Source: Cylindrodendrum hubeiense
Taxonomy: Eukaryota; Ascomycota; Sordariomycetes; Hypocreales; Nectriaceae
Direction of reading: 5' to 3'
DNA: 61,624 nucleotides
NCBI GenBank assembly: GCA_014621425.1
Contig: JAANBB010000237.1
Location: 1 to 61,624, forward strand
Of this stretch, positions 23,634 through 35,388 are shown in pieces (positions within the stretch are counted from its first letter, which is position 1; each line of letters begins with the position of its first letter). A model generated the notes under the pieces. That model searched no databases and was not told the DNA's origin. It was given only the letters and a program-made list of their open reading frames with translations. A program made the translations under genes and the position numbers.

Positions 23634-24423
23634 GGCTATGGATTAAAATAGAAGTCGAGGGAGTGACGAGAAGGCGGAGGAAACGAAGGAGCGGACAGGG
23701 AAAGCGAGGGTGGTGGTGGTCGTGAGTGACGCTGTTGTCGAGGAGCCGTTGGAGTATTTCGGTTCAATTTACACCGTGGCCACCCAGACGAACAGACAGC
23801 TTCGCTTCTGGCCAGATAATCGTCCACTGCCAGTCGCTGGTGCTGTGGCGCCTGACGCAGGCCCGCACAGTGTGGCGCATGCTCGTCTGTGGCCCGGGCC
23901 CACCACGCCCGTCACACCCACCACACCCACCACGCCAGTGTCGTCAGAGCACAAGGCCGCCCCCGGAACATGGTCGGTCCGGGCGCGGCCACTGTAATCT
24001 AGTGGCCAGGCTGCCCACTAGACTCGTCCAGGCACCGCTGGATGACGCTGTATGATTGCTGATGAAGTGCCGGGCTCCTAGTACGTACCTACCTCTAGGC
24101 CTCTGTCTCGGAGCTGCATCCCCCACTGTCACCGTCGTTCAGTGAGCTTCCACGCCACGGCTCGAAGCTCTCTTTCGCTCTGTTAAACTCTTTCTCCTTC
24201 TCTACTACATCGCCTCCCAAACCACACTCACCACTCACCAACTCACCAACTCACCAACTAACTCACCCTCGCCCTCATTCCGGCCGCCGAGGATAACCCT
24301 CTAACCGACCGGCTGTATATCTGCCACCAGACAGACCATCCTCGATCACACGCCTCGACGCTGCAACCCCGCTAAACATCTCTATTCCATCTCCCATCAC
24401 CCGCCGCCGAGGACGTCGCCGCC
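23634..24423. other. Divergent promoter region of SEC66 and NPL4
   Basis: No supported gene was seen. It includes CACCACACCCACCACGCC-type repeats (23900-23940) and an ACTCACCA array in the NPL4 leader. Confidence 0.5.
24227..24269 (+). repeat. CTCACCAA short tandem repeat in the NPL4 leader
   Basis: Four to five copies of CTCACCAA (8 bp) lie about 160-200 bases before the NPL4 start codon, in the probable 5' untranslated region. Confidence 0.8.
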
Positions 24424-26563
24424 ATGCTGCTGCGTCTCCGAGGGCCCGACGGCATGGCTCGCCTGACCATCGAGCCCACGACTACTTTTGGAGAGCTTGG
24501 GAAGATTGTGAGTCCGTCTCGTATGCTGTGTCATTGGCAAGCTAACCCACCGTTCCCACCCAGCTTCTCGAACAACTTCCCAAGACTGTCGATCCCAAGA
24601 CCATCACCCTGTCCAACGCACCCAACGGAGGAGACTCCAAGCGACTCGGCGACATAATCAACTTCAAGGTTGGCCAGATCGGTCTCAAGTATGTGCTTCA
24701 CGCCCACACGCCCACGCGGCCCCATCCAGTCCACCACAGCTAACGCTTCGGCAGGCACGGTGACCTCATCTTCCTCGGATACGAGCACGCCGATGCCACC
24801 AATGGCGAGGCGCCAGCCGCCGGCCCTTCAGCCAGGCTCAACGGCAAGCCCGTCTTACCAACCGAAGACCTGCCCATCAACCCGAAGCCCGAGCGAATCG
24901 TCCGCCCATGGGAGGTGGTGCGCCAGTCCGCCTTGGACGACCGATTAGACAGACTCGACGGCAAGATCCCCCGGACCCGCGACCGCATGTGCCGCCATGG
25001 CCCCAAGGGAATGTGCGACTACTGCCAGCCCATGGACCCCTTCGACCTGGCATACCTCGCCGAAAAGAAGATCAAGTACTTGTCCTTCCACTCCTACCTG
25101 CGAAAGATCAACGCCGCCACCAACAAGCCTGAGCTCGGAGCCTCGTACATACCGCCTCTCGTGGAACCCTACCATCGAGTCAAGCACGAGTGCCCGTCGG
25201 GGCATCCTCCATGGCCCGAAGGCATCTGCACCAAGTGTCAGCCCAGTGCCATTACTTTGCAACCACAGCAGTTCCGTATGGTCGACCACGTTGAATTCTC
25301 ATCACCGGCCATCATCGACACATTCATCGACCCTTGGCGAAAGACGGGCTCCCAGCGTCTTGGTTACCTCTATGGAAAGTACTCAGAATACACCGAAGTT
25401 CCGCTCGGCGTCAAGGCTGTTGTCGAAGCCATCTACGAGCCGCCCCAGGTTGACGAGGCTGACGGCATCACGACGAATGCGTGGGAGTCCCAGAAGGAGA
25501 TCGACCACGTCGCAAAGCTGTGTGGCCTGGAACCTGTTGGTGTGATCTGGACCGATCTGCTAGATGCTGGAAGCGGAGACGGTTCTGTGGTGTGCAAGCG
25601 CCATGCCGACTCCTACTTCCTTTCCTCCCTTGAGATTTCTTTCTCATCGAGGCTACAGGCACAATACCCCAAGTCTTCGAAGTGGAGCGATACTGGCAGC
25701 TTCGGCTCCAACTTTGTCACCTGTATCGTCACCGGTAACGAAGATGGTGAGATCTCCATCTCCTCCTATCAGATGTCCAACGAGTCTGTTGAGATGGTCC
25801 GCGCCGACATCGTCGAGCCATCTGCCGATCCCAACGTCATGCTAGTCCGCGAGGAGGAGGAAGACGACGGCTCCACCAGTCGCACACGATATATCCCCGA
25901 AGTGTTTTACCGCAGGGTAAACGAGTACAAGGCCAATGTTCAGGAGAACGCCAAACCTTCCTTCCCAGTCGAGTATCTCTTCGTGACACTAACTCACGGT
26001 TTCCCCGCCGATCCGAAGCCCATGTTCACCCAGCAAGGATTTCCCGTCGAGAATCGCGAGTACATTGGCGAGAGCCAAGAGCACTCCTCCCTCGCCAAGT
26101 CCCTGAAGCTATCGTCCAGCCAAAAAGCCAACGGTGATGGACAGGAAATGTCCAACTTCCACCTCCTGTGCTTCATCCACCAGATGGGAATCCTGTCCAA
26201 GGTATGTTTTGCCCCTGGCTACCCGCTTCCCCAGGCGAGAGTCATCTGACGCTGGCCTCCTAGGACGAAGAATCTCTGCTCTGCCGTGTAGCGAGCCAGC
26301 ACGACCTCTCCGATACGTTCCAGCTCCGCTCCACAGAGGGCTGGCAAACCCTGCAGGCCATTCTTCAATCGACTGGTGAGCGAATCCCCAAGCGTTCGCG
26401 AGAGAGCAGCGAAGCTCTCGCGCCCTCCTCCTCCTCTTTGTCATCCTCGTCTTTTCAACTGCCTGTTCGCGACTCGGGTGAGCCCCTTGCTAAGCGATTT
26501 GCTGCCTTCAGGCTGAACGAGCGTCGAACGCTGTCCGACCTTCCGCCGCCCCCTCCAGAGTAA
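24424..26563 (+). CDS. NPL4: Nuclear protein localization protein 4 (Cdc48/p97 cofactor)
   Basis: Four exons (24424-24507, 24564-24688, 24755-26201, 26264-26563) give 651 residues. Npl4 pairs with Ufd1 and Cdc48 to recognise and unfold ubiquitinated proteins, including in ER-associated degradation. The N-terminus is a ubiquitin-like/UBX-like fold ([18 protein letters not shown], then the [12 protein letters not shown] block). Next is the zinc-binding region: [14 protein letters not shown] and later [20 protein letters not shown]. The MPN domain follows ([20 protein letters not shown] and [10 protein letters not shown]). It lacks the full JAMM metal site, as in other Npl4 proteins, which are not deubiquitinases. 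The C-terminal half is the conserved Npl4 domain. The tail is Ser-rich and ends in a Pro run (LPPPPPE), with a basic PKRSRES stretch. Confidence 0.95.
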
Positions 26564-27270
26564 CCCAGCGCAGGACAACCAGTGAGGCATTCTAGATGGG
26601 TCGGAAAACGAGCGAGGAAGATGGTCAAATAAGGGTTTTTGTTTTGCAATCATGGCCATGGATAGTCGCATGTGTGACAGGGGCGGCGTTTGGGCGACGG
26701 CAAAGCGTGTACTTTGGAGGGGAGGCTTGTTTAGCTTCGACTTGCGGGCATTGCTTGACATGTAGAGGGCGGACAAGTATGATGATATCGCGTATACAAA
26801 AAAGCTCGGGCAGATGCGGCCTATTTGAAGTGCCACAGATAACGTCGTAACTCGACAGACATTAGCGACGGTGAGGCAGATAGAATAGATGTTTTGAAAA
26901 TGCAGTGCCCGGCTTGAGGTACAGGACACAATACCAATCAACGACAATTATCATGATCCTTTTTTTTTCTCTCACATTTCCGTACTCCGTCTATCTACAA
27001 AGGGGGGATTGGTTTAAAAATCAGACATTGATAAATATGTCAACAAAACATGATAGCTGGGAAAGCATGAACGCACACTGCCCTGCCAGTCTCCCAATAC
27101 CCCTTAACCGTCATCCACACGCGCCTTTCTTCTTGCTTCCTCTCGTATATGTCATTCTTTGCCCCGTCCTCGTCGCAATACCGGGCCCCCCTACGTCGAG
27201 GGATGGTATCGGAAAATTCTAGAAACAAAACGCCATTTTTTTTCTCCCGTAGCTACATGCCATAGGAAGT
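26564..27270. other. Convergent 3' flanks of NPL4 and the carbamoyl-phosphate synthase gene
   Basis: I found no supported gene. The stretch 26940-27060 is T/A-rich, as expected for 3' ends. Confidence 0.5.
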
Positions 27271-30200
27271 TTACAGAGGCTTGCCGCCGATGAAGTCGGA
27301 CCACTGGCGGACCTCGGAGGGGATACCCTCGGAGCGGGGCAGCTTCTCGCTCATGCACTGAGCAAAGAGAATAGCGGTCTAAAGCCGAGTTAGTTATAAA
27401 TGATGCAATATGATGTTAGTTGGAGGAGACATACCTGGGGCTCCATGAACAGAGGGACGCCAAAGTCGACAGCATTTCGGCGCATGACGTAGTCAACATC
27501 CACAGTGGTCTTAGCACGGGCCTGGGCCAGGTTGAAGGCACCACGGATGTTGTACTTCTGGAAGACTTCTCGGAGAGCGCGCTTGTCCTCCACGGGGAAC
27601 TCGATCACCTCGACCTCGACCTGGTGCTTGGAGCTCGACTCGATGAAGGCCTTGACCTCAGGGACGGCAGCGTACAGCTTGTATCCAAGAGGGGCAACGT
27701 AATCGACAACCTGGGTGAGCCAGGTCTTGCTGACATCACCACCGAAGAGGAGACCCTCACCGGGCTCGGGCATGCGGAAGTTCATAGTAGACTGGAGCGA
27801 AGTCCAGTAGGCCTCAACCAGATTCTTACCGAAGCAAGCAATCTCACCAGTGGAGGACATCTCAACGCCGAGGAAGGGGTCAGCGCCGGCAAGACGGGTC
27901 CAGGAGAACTGGGGAACCTTGGTCGCAAGGTAGTCGCGCTTGACGGCCATGAGGTCAGTAGGCTCAGGAACATCCTTGCCAACAAGAGCCTTAGTGGCGA
28001 TGTCGATGAAGTTGGTTCCAAGGACCTTGCTGACGAAGGGGAAAGATCGAGAGGCACGGAGGTTGCACTCAATGACCTTCAGGAGGTCGTCGCCACCCTC
28101 GGGGTTCTCGGCCTTGATGATCTGCATGTTGAAGGGGCCAGTGATCTTCCAGGCGGCGGCAACCCTCTCGGCGATATCCTTGACACGGTCCATGGTGGTC
28201 TGGTCGAGGTTGGCGGGGGGCAGGACGAGGGTGGCATCACCAGAGTGAACACCAGCCTGCTCGATGTGCTCGCTGACAGCGTGGACGATCAGCTTGCCCT
28301 TGGAGGCAACACCATCGACATCAATCTCCTGGGCGCCCTCAATGAACTTAGAGATGACAACGGGGTGGTCGGGAGAAACGTTGCTGGCAGCCTCAAGCTT
28401 GTCCTTAAGGTCCACCTGGCTCTGAATGACAGTCATGGCAGCACCAGACAGGACGTAGCTAGGACGGACCAGAACGGGGTATCCAACCTCATCGGCGAAC
28501 TCCTCGGCGGCCTTGACGGAGGTAAGCTCCTTCCACGCCGGCTGGTCAATGCCGATGCTGTCGAGGATCTCAGAGAACTTCTGGCGATCCTCAGCCTTGT
28601 CAATGTCCTGGGGGTCAGTTCCAAGGACATTGGCACCACCAGTCTCCTGTAGTCGGAGAGCGATGTTCTGAGGCAGCTGACCACCAACAGAGACAACCAC
28701 ACCGGAAGCGTTCTCGAGCTCATAGATATCCATGACTCGCTCATAGCTCAACTCCTCAAAGTACAGCTTATCAGCAGTATCGAAATCGGTCGAATACGTC
28801 TCGGGATTGTAATTAATCATGACAGTCTTCTCACCCATCTCTCGGAGGGCCTGAGTAGCACTAACGGCACACCAATCAAACTCGACGGAGCTACCAATTC
28901 GGTAGACACCGCTGCCGAGAATGACGGTACCCTTGTCTTCGAAGGTGACATCGTGAGAGGAGCCGTTGTAGGTAGTGTACAGGTAGTTGGTGTCGGCAGG
29001 GAACTCGGCGGCCAGGGTATCAATCTTCTTGACCCAGGGTCGGACGCCCATGCCCAATCGGTAGGCACGAACCTCATCCTCGGTAGTCTTGGTAGCCATG
29101 GCAATCTGTCGATCGGAGAAACCCAGCTTCTTGGCCTTCATGATCTGGTCCTTCTTCAGAGACTCAAGGCCTCCAGCAGCCTCCAGCTCCCGGTTGCAGT
29201 TGACAATGTTCTGCAGCTTGTAAAGGAACCACTTGTCAATCTTGGTCAGGTCATGGACCTTTTGGACGGAGTAGTTCTCGTGGATCATGGCCTGACCAAC
29301 AGCGAGCCATCGGCGGTCGGTAGGGTTCTGCAGCTCATAGTCGAGATCATCGAAGTGGTCGCCCTGGAATCCAACGAATCTCGGGTCAACCTGACGAATA
29401 GCCTTCTGGAAAGACTCCTCGAAAGTTCGGCCAATAGCCATGACTTCACCAACAGACTTCATGGCGCTGCCAATATCACGCTTGACGTGCTGGAACTTGG
29501 ACAAGTCCCATCGAGGGATCTTGGTAACGATATAATCCAGGGAGGGCTCGAAGTTGGCGGTAGTGGTCTTGGTGACAGCGTTCGGCAGCTCAGGGAGAGT
29601 GTGTCCCAGACCAATCTTGGCAGCAGTGTAGGCCAGGGGGTATCCGGTGGCCTTGGAGGCCAGGGCAGACGATCGGGAGAGACGGGCGTTGACCTCAATG
29701 ACACGGTAATCAAGGCCATCAGGCTGGAGAGCATACTGAACGTTGCACTCGCCAACAACACCAAGATGTCGGACAATCTTGATAGCAGCACTTCGGAGCA
29801 TGTGGTACTCCTCGTCACTCAAAGTCTGACTCGGGGCCACGACAATGGAGTCACCAGTGTGAATGCCCAGGGGATCGAAGTTCTCCATGTTGCAGACAGT
29901 AATGCAGTTGTTGTTGGCATCGCGGACAACCTCATACTCAACCTCCTTCCATCCCTTGAGAGACTTCTCGACAAGGATCTGGGGGGAGAGGGTGAGAGAT
30001 CGGGCGGCCATGTTGCGAAGCTCGTCTTCGTTGTTGGCGAAGCCAGATCCCAGGCCACCGAGGGCGTAGGCGGCACGGACAATAATTGGGTAACCGATCT
30101 TCTCAGCGGCATCGAGAGCTTCCTCGATCGTGCCGACGGCAATGGACTTAGCGATGGGGATATTGATCTCCTCGAGGGCCTTGGCGAATAGGTCACGATC

Positions 30201-30948
30201 CTCGGAGAGCTCCAGGGTCCTCACGCTAGTTCCCAAGACCTTGACACCGTACTTCTCGAAAAGACCCAATCGCTGCATCTCAACACCGAGGTTGAGGGCA
30301 GTCTGACCACCGAAGGACAGGAAGATGCCGTCGGGCTTCTCCTTCTCGATGACATGGGTGACATACTCGGGGGTGACGGGGAGATAGTAAACCTCGTCAG
30401 CGAGGCTGTGGTTGGTCTGGATGGTAGCGATGTTAGGGTTGATGAGAACAGAGGCGACACCAGCCTCCTTGAGGGCCTTGAGGGCCTGGGATCCTGTATA
30501 TTAAAGACCGGGGTCAGCCAAGAGCTCCCATTATGCCAAGGGCCTGTGAGTCACAAGACCCCCTGGATAGGAAGATTTTGGGAACCAGCAAGGAGAAACA
30601 CGAACCTGAGTAGTCGAACTCTCCGGCCTGTCCAATGGCTAGACCACCGCTGCCAATGACAAGGACCTTCTTGACGTTGACAATCTGCTGAGGCTTGATG
30701 ACCCCGCTATCGAGATAGGCCTTGGGGTTCGGGGCCTGCTGGGCGGCGGAGCTATAGGCGCGGGCAATGGAGATGGTTCCAATGCGCTTCGACAATGCGG
30801 GCTTGCTCGAGGCCATGAAGAAGCGACCGCGGGCGGCGAGGGTGGCCGAGGAGAACGACCGAGCAGGTAGAGCTTGAGGGACGCGGCGTCCGTGTCGGAG
30901 CAGAGCCGGAGCTCGGCCAGCGAGTGTGGCGGCCATGTTGGCAGGCAT
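27271..30948 (-). CDS. Carbamoyl-phosphate synthase, arginine-specific, large (ammonia) chain, mitochondrial
   Basis: Three exons (30948-30606, 30493-27435, 27378-27271) give 1169 residues. The enzyme makes carbamoyl phosphate from bicarbonate, ammonia (from the glutaminase subunit) and two ATP for arginine synthesis. Residues 1-70 are rich in Arg, Ser and Ala without acidic residues (for example [20 protein letters not shown]), a typical mitochondrial presequence, which separates it from the cytosolic pyrimidine multienzyme. Two homologous ATP-grasp halves follow: [21 protein letters not shown] opens the first and [20 protein letters not shown] opens the second, joined by an oligomerisation part. 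The C-terminal MGS-like regulatory domain covers about the last 160 residues. The first intron splits the Gly-rich loop region. The counterparts are N. crassa arg-3 and yeast CPA2. Downstream of a very small last exon is the convergent NPL4. Confidence 0.95.
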
Positions 30949-33885
30949 CGCAGCGGTGTTGCAGGCGGATCAATGCGTGAGTTGCACCGTCCCGCTGGCA
31001 AGCTTGCCCTTCTGAATGCCGATTGAAGCGTTTAGGTCGCGATGTGAAGGGGACGAGAGCGGGTGACTCTTCGAAATCTGGTGGGGAAGAAGAAAGGCAG
31101 AGTCTGGAGAAGAAAAAGGCGGTACAAAGAGCTGGATGATAAGATAAGGTCGGCGAAAATTCTGGTTTGTGACGGTGTGGCAGCCAGGTACTTTGCCCGC
31201 CTGGATGGTACGGAGGGGTACCTGGGCCCCTCCCGAAGCACTAGCAGGCAAGGGATGCAACAGCAGAAGTGCGCCCCAACATTTTGGTGGCCCCGTCTTT
31301 TGTGACTCTCCGTTTTGAGTCCGATTTGAATTGGGAGGGGAATGGGAGTCACAGGCACTGCACAGTTTCGAGAGGTCGTTGTATTGCTTCTGTGCTGTGG
31401 CTTGTATATATTCGCACATGTTTGTGTCTGCAGGTATCCGCCTGGGTCTGCCCTCGGAGCTCAATTGCGACTGCGGAGGCTGCTGTGCCTCCTTGCAACG
31501 AATGGTTCATGCCTGCAGCCACCCACGGTAAACAGAGGCCGCCCAGTCAAGATCCGTTGCTGCTCACACGCGAAGTCCGGCAGCTAGGGGACATGAAATG
31601 TACAGCTCGGGTATCCCGCTGTGACCTGAGATAGCGGTACATCCCTCGTCGTTGGCGTGGTCGAGACGTCGTTTGGTGGGCAATTTTGGTGCCCACCACC
31701 TGTCCAAATGCACTTACACCGGTGCGAATTCGCCATAGCAGATGCCGACAATGGCCGGACGGGGGGCGAAAGAGGGCCGTGCTTGTGACGCCGCTATCGC
31801 TCTGCCGCACACACCCCGGCTTAGTGCACCAAATCCCTCCCCCTTGCACGCACACGCTTCGCCATCAATACCGTCGTTGCATGAACGTGGATGGCTGGAC
31901 TGAACAATGCATTTGTTGTAGCAGATGATTCCAATTGCTTGTTCTAAATAGTTTGGGCTTCTTCTTCTCCCAAGCTCCCAAGTTCCCAAGTTCCTCAAGA
32001 AGGGCCTGTTTTTGTAGTTGATTAGGTACAATTGCGCGCACCTCTTTTTTCTAGGTGCTTCACGTGCCGCAATGCAATTTCTGCAGACGCAGATGATGGC
32101 CGATCTTCACATGCTCTCAACGCCATGCATATACCACTTGTGCGCCCCCCGGCCGCATCGTTTTTGTCTTATTCACTTGACGAATACTACCTACTTTGAG
32201 CATCCGGTACCGGGATAATTTTACGCTCGGATTTCAAACAAATCTACCGAGTGTTTTGAGCGTCCATTTACCCTATAACTCTGTCGAGATAAGTGCACCC
32301 ACTATTGCACATCTCCTCTCATACCAGATAGAGCAGACGAAAGTCTCCGACTACCTGGTAGCCGTCATGAGCCAATTACCCTAGACCGCTACATGGTAGA
32401 CATTTGCACGTTACTCCGGCTGGTTATGGCGTAACTCAGCACTATTAAACTCGGACAGCAGTGAGACATATCTATACACTCTGGGGAGCAGTAGCAGTGG
32501 CCCGGGCGACCGAATGCCGGAAGCTTAGGTAGAATGCGCTTTGTTACTGACGTGCGTGCATCTGCAACAAGCCCTCTGCAACACTGCGTATTTCCCATCG
32601 AAGCCCCCCATCGCCCTGTTGAGGGTTCTATGATAAAAAATGCCGACCGCAGCATGCCCTCATTTGGTTGGTAAACACACTAATATGCCACAATTCTTGC
32701 AAGTGTGTCTAGCTCCCCTTCCAGGGATTTGAATCTCGGGGCATTGGTGGAGCACCCGGAGCTGTTGAAGCGACTAGGCCGTTGAGAAGCGCTGCTATTG
32801 GGTCAAGCTCTGCGGGGAAGCAACCAGGATTGTGAAAGCCGGCAGTTAGCCTGGACTGATGTTATTCCGCCCGTCGACGTCTTCCCTAACCTCCCTGTGA
32901 ACCTCCCTATGAATCTCCTGGTGAACCTCCCTGTGAAACTCCATGTGAACCTCCCTGTGAACCTCCCCATGAGCCTCCCTATGAGCCTCCCTCCGAACCT
33001 CTCCTTGAGCATCCGCCTGAGCACCGCCCTGGCAATGTGACTGCAGCTCATGTCCAGGATCAAGCACTGGCGCTGATATCTCGACTTCCTGCGTTCCAGG
33101 GCGAAACCGTGTCGGGCACGCTCCATCTCTCCGCCGTCAACTAATAACGCGCCCTTGACGTCTGTTTCCAGTGAGACAACACTCGGCAAGAAAATGCTTC
33201 TGCCCGTAACCGGGAGCTTGGGACTGAAGACTGGAGAGGCATTTCATCCACGTCAACGAGCTTCGGTTTCATAAGGCAACTGAGTCTTTGCGACGCTGCT
33301 GACTTGCTGCGTCGCTCGGCAAGTCATTCCGTCCAGCGGCGGAATGGAGCATTGCGATTTTTGATGCGCCCAAAACTCCCATTTGTTCCTACTCCCTGTT
33401 GCTGTCTGATCGGCGTCAACATTCCGGCCCATGGCGCGTAGATGTTCTCCTGCAGACCACCACATAGTCGTTCAACCACCTGGGGGCAAGGACTTCCATG
33501 TCCTTTCCCCCCACCGCTTTTCATTCTCCATTCCTTGCACCATTTCCTCTCAAGAAGCTCCGTCACATGTCGTAGGTCTTGGCTGCTAGGGCGTCCTTGG
33601 TACAGCTTCACCTGGCTCGCACGGTCTTTGTTGTAAGTGATGCTCCGAGAACGCACCGAGACAACTTCTTGGAGTCTTTTTGTTCGGACACGAGGAGGAT
33701 ACTATGGCAAGTTTTCTGAGTATAAGATGTCACTAAATCCGTACGTCTGTATCGTATCTCATCACCTTCGCTATCACAATCGCTCTCACCAAACAAGCTC
33801 AAGCATCAGCCAACAAGTTCATTCACTCCTTAAGCACCCCCTCAAATCATTCTCTCTTACTACCCTCCTTAAAACTTTTGCAAAT
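30949..33885. other. Gene-poor 2.9 kb region before the Kex2-type precursor gene
   Basis: The first few hundred bases are the promoter of the carbamoyl-phosphate synthase gene. No frame in the remainder has convincing composition or splice structure. It holds a 12-bp minisatellite. The last 50 bases are the CT/CA-rich leader of the secreted-protein gene, with a possible TATA-like GTATAAGA at about 33719. Confidence 0.5.
32883..33002. repeat. 12-bp minisatellite, about ten copies
   Basis: About 120 bases consist of imperfect copies of GTGAACCTCCCT (variants GTGAAACTCCAT, ATGAGCCTCCCT). Because the unit is 12 bp, open frames on both strands translate into four-residue repeats (NLPV on plus, GRFT on minus). 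I treat these as by-products of the repeat, not as a gene. Confidence 0.9.
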
Positions 33886-35388
33886 ATGAAGTCGATCTCA
33901 GTTGTCCTCACCCTGCTCCTGAGCAGCACCATTGCCGCGCCAGCAGATACCACATATGCTGCTTTGGCTGCCCGCGAAGAAGCTGGCATCTTCGATAGCC
34001 TCTTGAATGGCCACCTCGGTGACCGTGATGTTTCAAAGCAAGCTGAGAAAACCGCTCCGGCTGTTGCGGCTGCCCAGTCTGAGCAGACTATCGACTTCCA
34101 CACCCTTACAGCCATCCTTGAGTCTTTGAGGGCATCTGGAGCGGTGTCCAAGCGTGAGAAGTCCGAGCAATCGGAGCAGTCAGAGCAGTCGGAGCAATCC
34201 GAGGAAGCCACGAAGGCGATCCAGGCGATCCAGGCGATCCAGGCAGGTCTTATCGCCAACCTCATCGGAACTGCAGGCAATCTAGTGCCTCTACCCGGCC
34301 TTGGTAGCTCCCTCCAGCGTATTGGCCAATCGATCGGCTTGAAGGCGCGCGATCAATCTGCGCAGTCTGAGAAGCAGTCTGAGCAATCCGAGCAGGCCAT
34401 GCAGGCCCTACAGGCCCTGCAGGCAATTCGCATTGACCTTCTCAGCAAGAGTGGGAAAAGCGGACTACTTGGCGGCATCCTCATCCCGGGCGTTCTCAAG
34501 CGAGAGGAGGTCTCAAAGGCTTTGACTATCTCTGCCAGCGACCTCCAGGCTATCATTGCGATTCTCAGGAACGCTGGTGCCCCGATCAAACGAGACTTGA
34601 CCGAGCGCGAGGAAGCTCTCCTTGATGGTCTCCTTGGCGGACTCCTCGGCGGGCATCACAAGCGCGAGGAAGCTCTCCTTGATGGTCTCCTCGGCGGAAT
34701 ACTTGGCGGACATCACAAGCGAGAGCTCAGCATTGAGGAGCGCAAGGATTCCCTTCTCAACCTCGGCAATTTCATCTTTCCCATCGGTGGAAGAATTCCA
34801 GTTGGGAGCACCCAGGACGGAGTCAAGGAGCGCGATGTCACTGAACTCTCTGACCGAGACCTGGCTGTCCTTAATTCACTGTCGACACGCGAGGAAGCCG
34901 ACCTTGTCAGCTCTGTGGTTGGAGGGGCCCTTGGTCTCGTTGGCGGTATCCTGAATGGCGTTGTCGGCGTCGTCGGCGGCCTCCTCGGTGGCGGTTCTGG
35001 AAGCAGTTCTGGTACTGCTGCACCTGTTGACCCTGCTAAGATTCTTGGTGGACTCACTGGTACTATCACCTCCGGTAACCTGGGTGGGTTGGGTAGTCTG
35101 GCCGGTCTGAATGTCCTGAAGGCCCTGGGCTCTCTCGGTGCCTTCAAGGGCCTCGGTATCAAGCGTGACGAGGCCGAGATTTCCGGCGGTGCCCTCGGTG
35201 CTATGAACCAGATCATCGCTGCGATTGCGAATGACATTCCCGCACTGAAGAAGCCTAGTGCGAAGCTCGCCCAGGCCATCGCTGAGATTCAGGCCGTAGC
35301 TGAGGCCCAGGCTCCCGCTGAGGCTCAGGTTCCTGCAGAGGTTCAGGTTCCTGCGGAGTCTTCCGAGTCGGCCAAAAAGACCAACTAA
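33886..35388 (+). CDS. Secreted repeat protein with six Lys-Arg sites: probable Kex2-processed peptide precursor
   Basis: A single exon encodes 500 residues. MKSISVVLTLLLSSTIAA is a clear signal peptide, with cleavage expected after residue 18. Six KR pairs (ends at 90, 206, 236, 260, 279, 427) are each followed by Glu or Asp. Two adjacent copies, EEALLDGLLGGLLGGHH and EEALLDGLLGGILGGHH (242-258, 261-277), are each closed by KR and differ at one residue. Other parts are low-complexity: SEQ repeats (93-106, 158-170), AIQ/ALQ repeats, a Gly/Val/Leu-rich hydrophobic stretch (340-370) and a QVPAE/EAQAP tail. I see no Cys or Trp. Kex2 cuts after KR in the fungal Golgi, so release of several acidic-start peptides is predicted. 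The products' function is unknown. No UstYa-like or other maturation gene is nearby. The ATG at 33886 is chosen over upstream in-frame starts because of the signal peptide and the CAAATATG context. Confidence 0.82.
   Translation: MKSISVVLTLLLSSTIAAPADTTYAALAAREEAGIFDSLLNGHLGDRDVSKQAEKTAPAVAAAQSEQTIDFHTLTAILESLRASGAVSKREKSEQSEQSEQSEQSEEATKAIQAIQAIQAGLIANLIGTAGNLVPLPGLGSSLQRIGQSIGLKARDQSAQSEKQSEQSEQAMQALQALQAIRIDLLSKSGKSGLLGGILIPGVLKREEVSKALTISASDLQAIIAILRNAGAPIKRDLTEREEALLDGLLGGLLGGHHKREEALLDGLLGGILGGHHKRELSIEERKDSLLNLGNFIFPIGGRIPVGSTQDGVKERDVTELSDRDLAVLNSLSTREEADLVSSVVGGALGLVGGILNGVVGVVGGLLGGGSGSSSGTAAPVDPAKILGGLTGTITSGNLGGLGSLAGLNVLKALGSLGAFKGLGIKRDEAEISGGALGAMNQIIAAIANDIPALKKPSAKLAQAIAEIQAVAEAQAPAEAQVPAEVQVPAESSESAKKTN
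34609..34722 (+). repeat. 57-bp tandem duplication inside the secreted precursor gene
   Basis: Two adjacent 57-base units each encode 19 residues ending in HHKR. They differ mostly at synonymous positions plus one Leu/Ile change, so the peptide seems to be kept while third positions drift. Confidence 0.92.

Noticed and set aside
27420..30191. Long plus-strand frames opposite the carbamoyl-phosphate synthase gene (410 and 412 residues)
   Set aside because: They are antisense shadows of a highly expressed, codon-biased gene. The minus-strand product is unmistakable.
32690..32760. Possible minus-strand tRNA, suggested by GATTCAAATCC
   Set aside because: The T-arm stem does not pair well and no matching acceptor stem is present.
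32798..33189. Overlapping open frames on both strands (NLPV-type and GRFT-type repeats)
   Set aside because: They are produced by the 12-bp minisatellite, whose length is a multiple of three. Outside the repeat there is no coding signal.
33886..35388. Precursor of a ustiloxin-type (dikaritin) cyclic peptide
   Set aside because: The repeated core has no Tyr, and no UstYa-like (DUF3328) or tyrosinase gene lies nearby, so this class is not supported.
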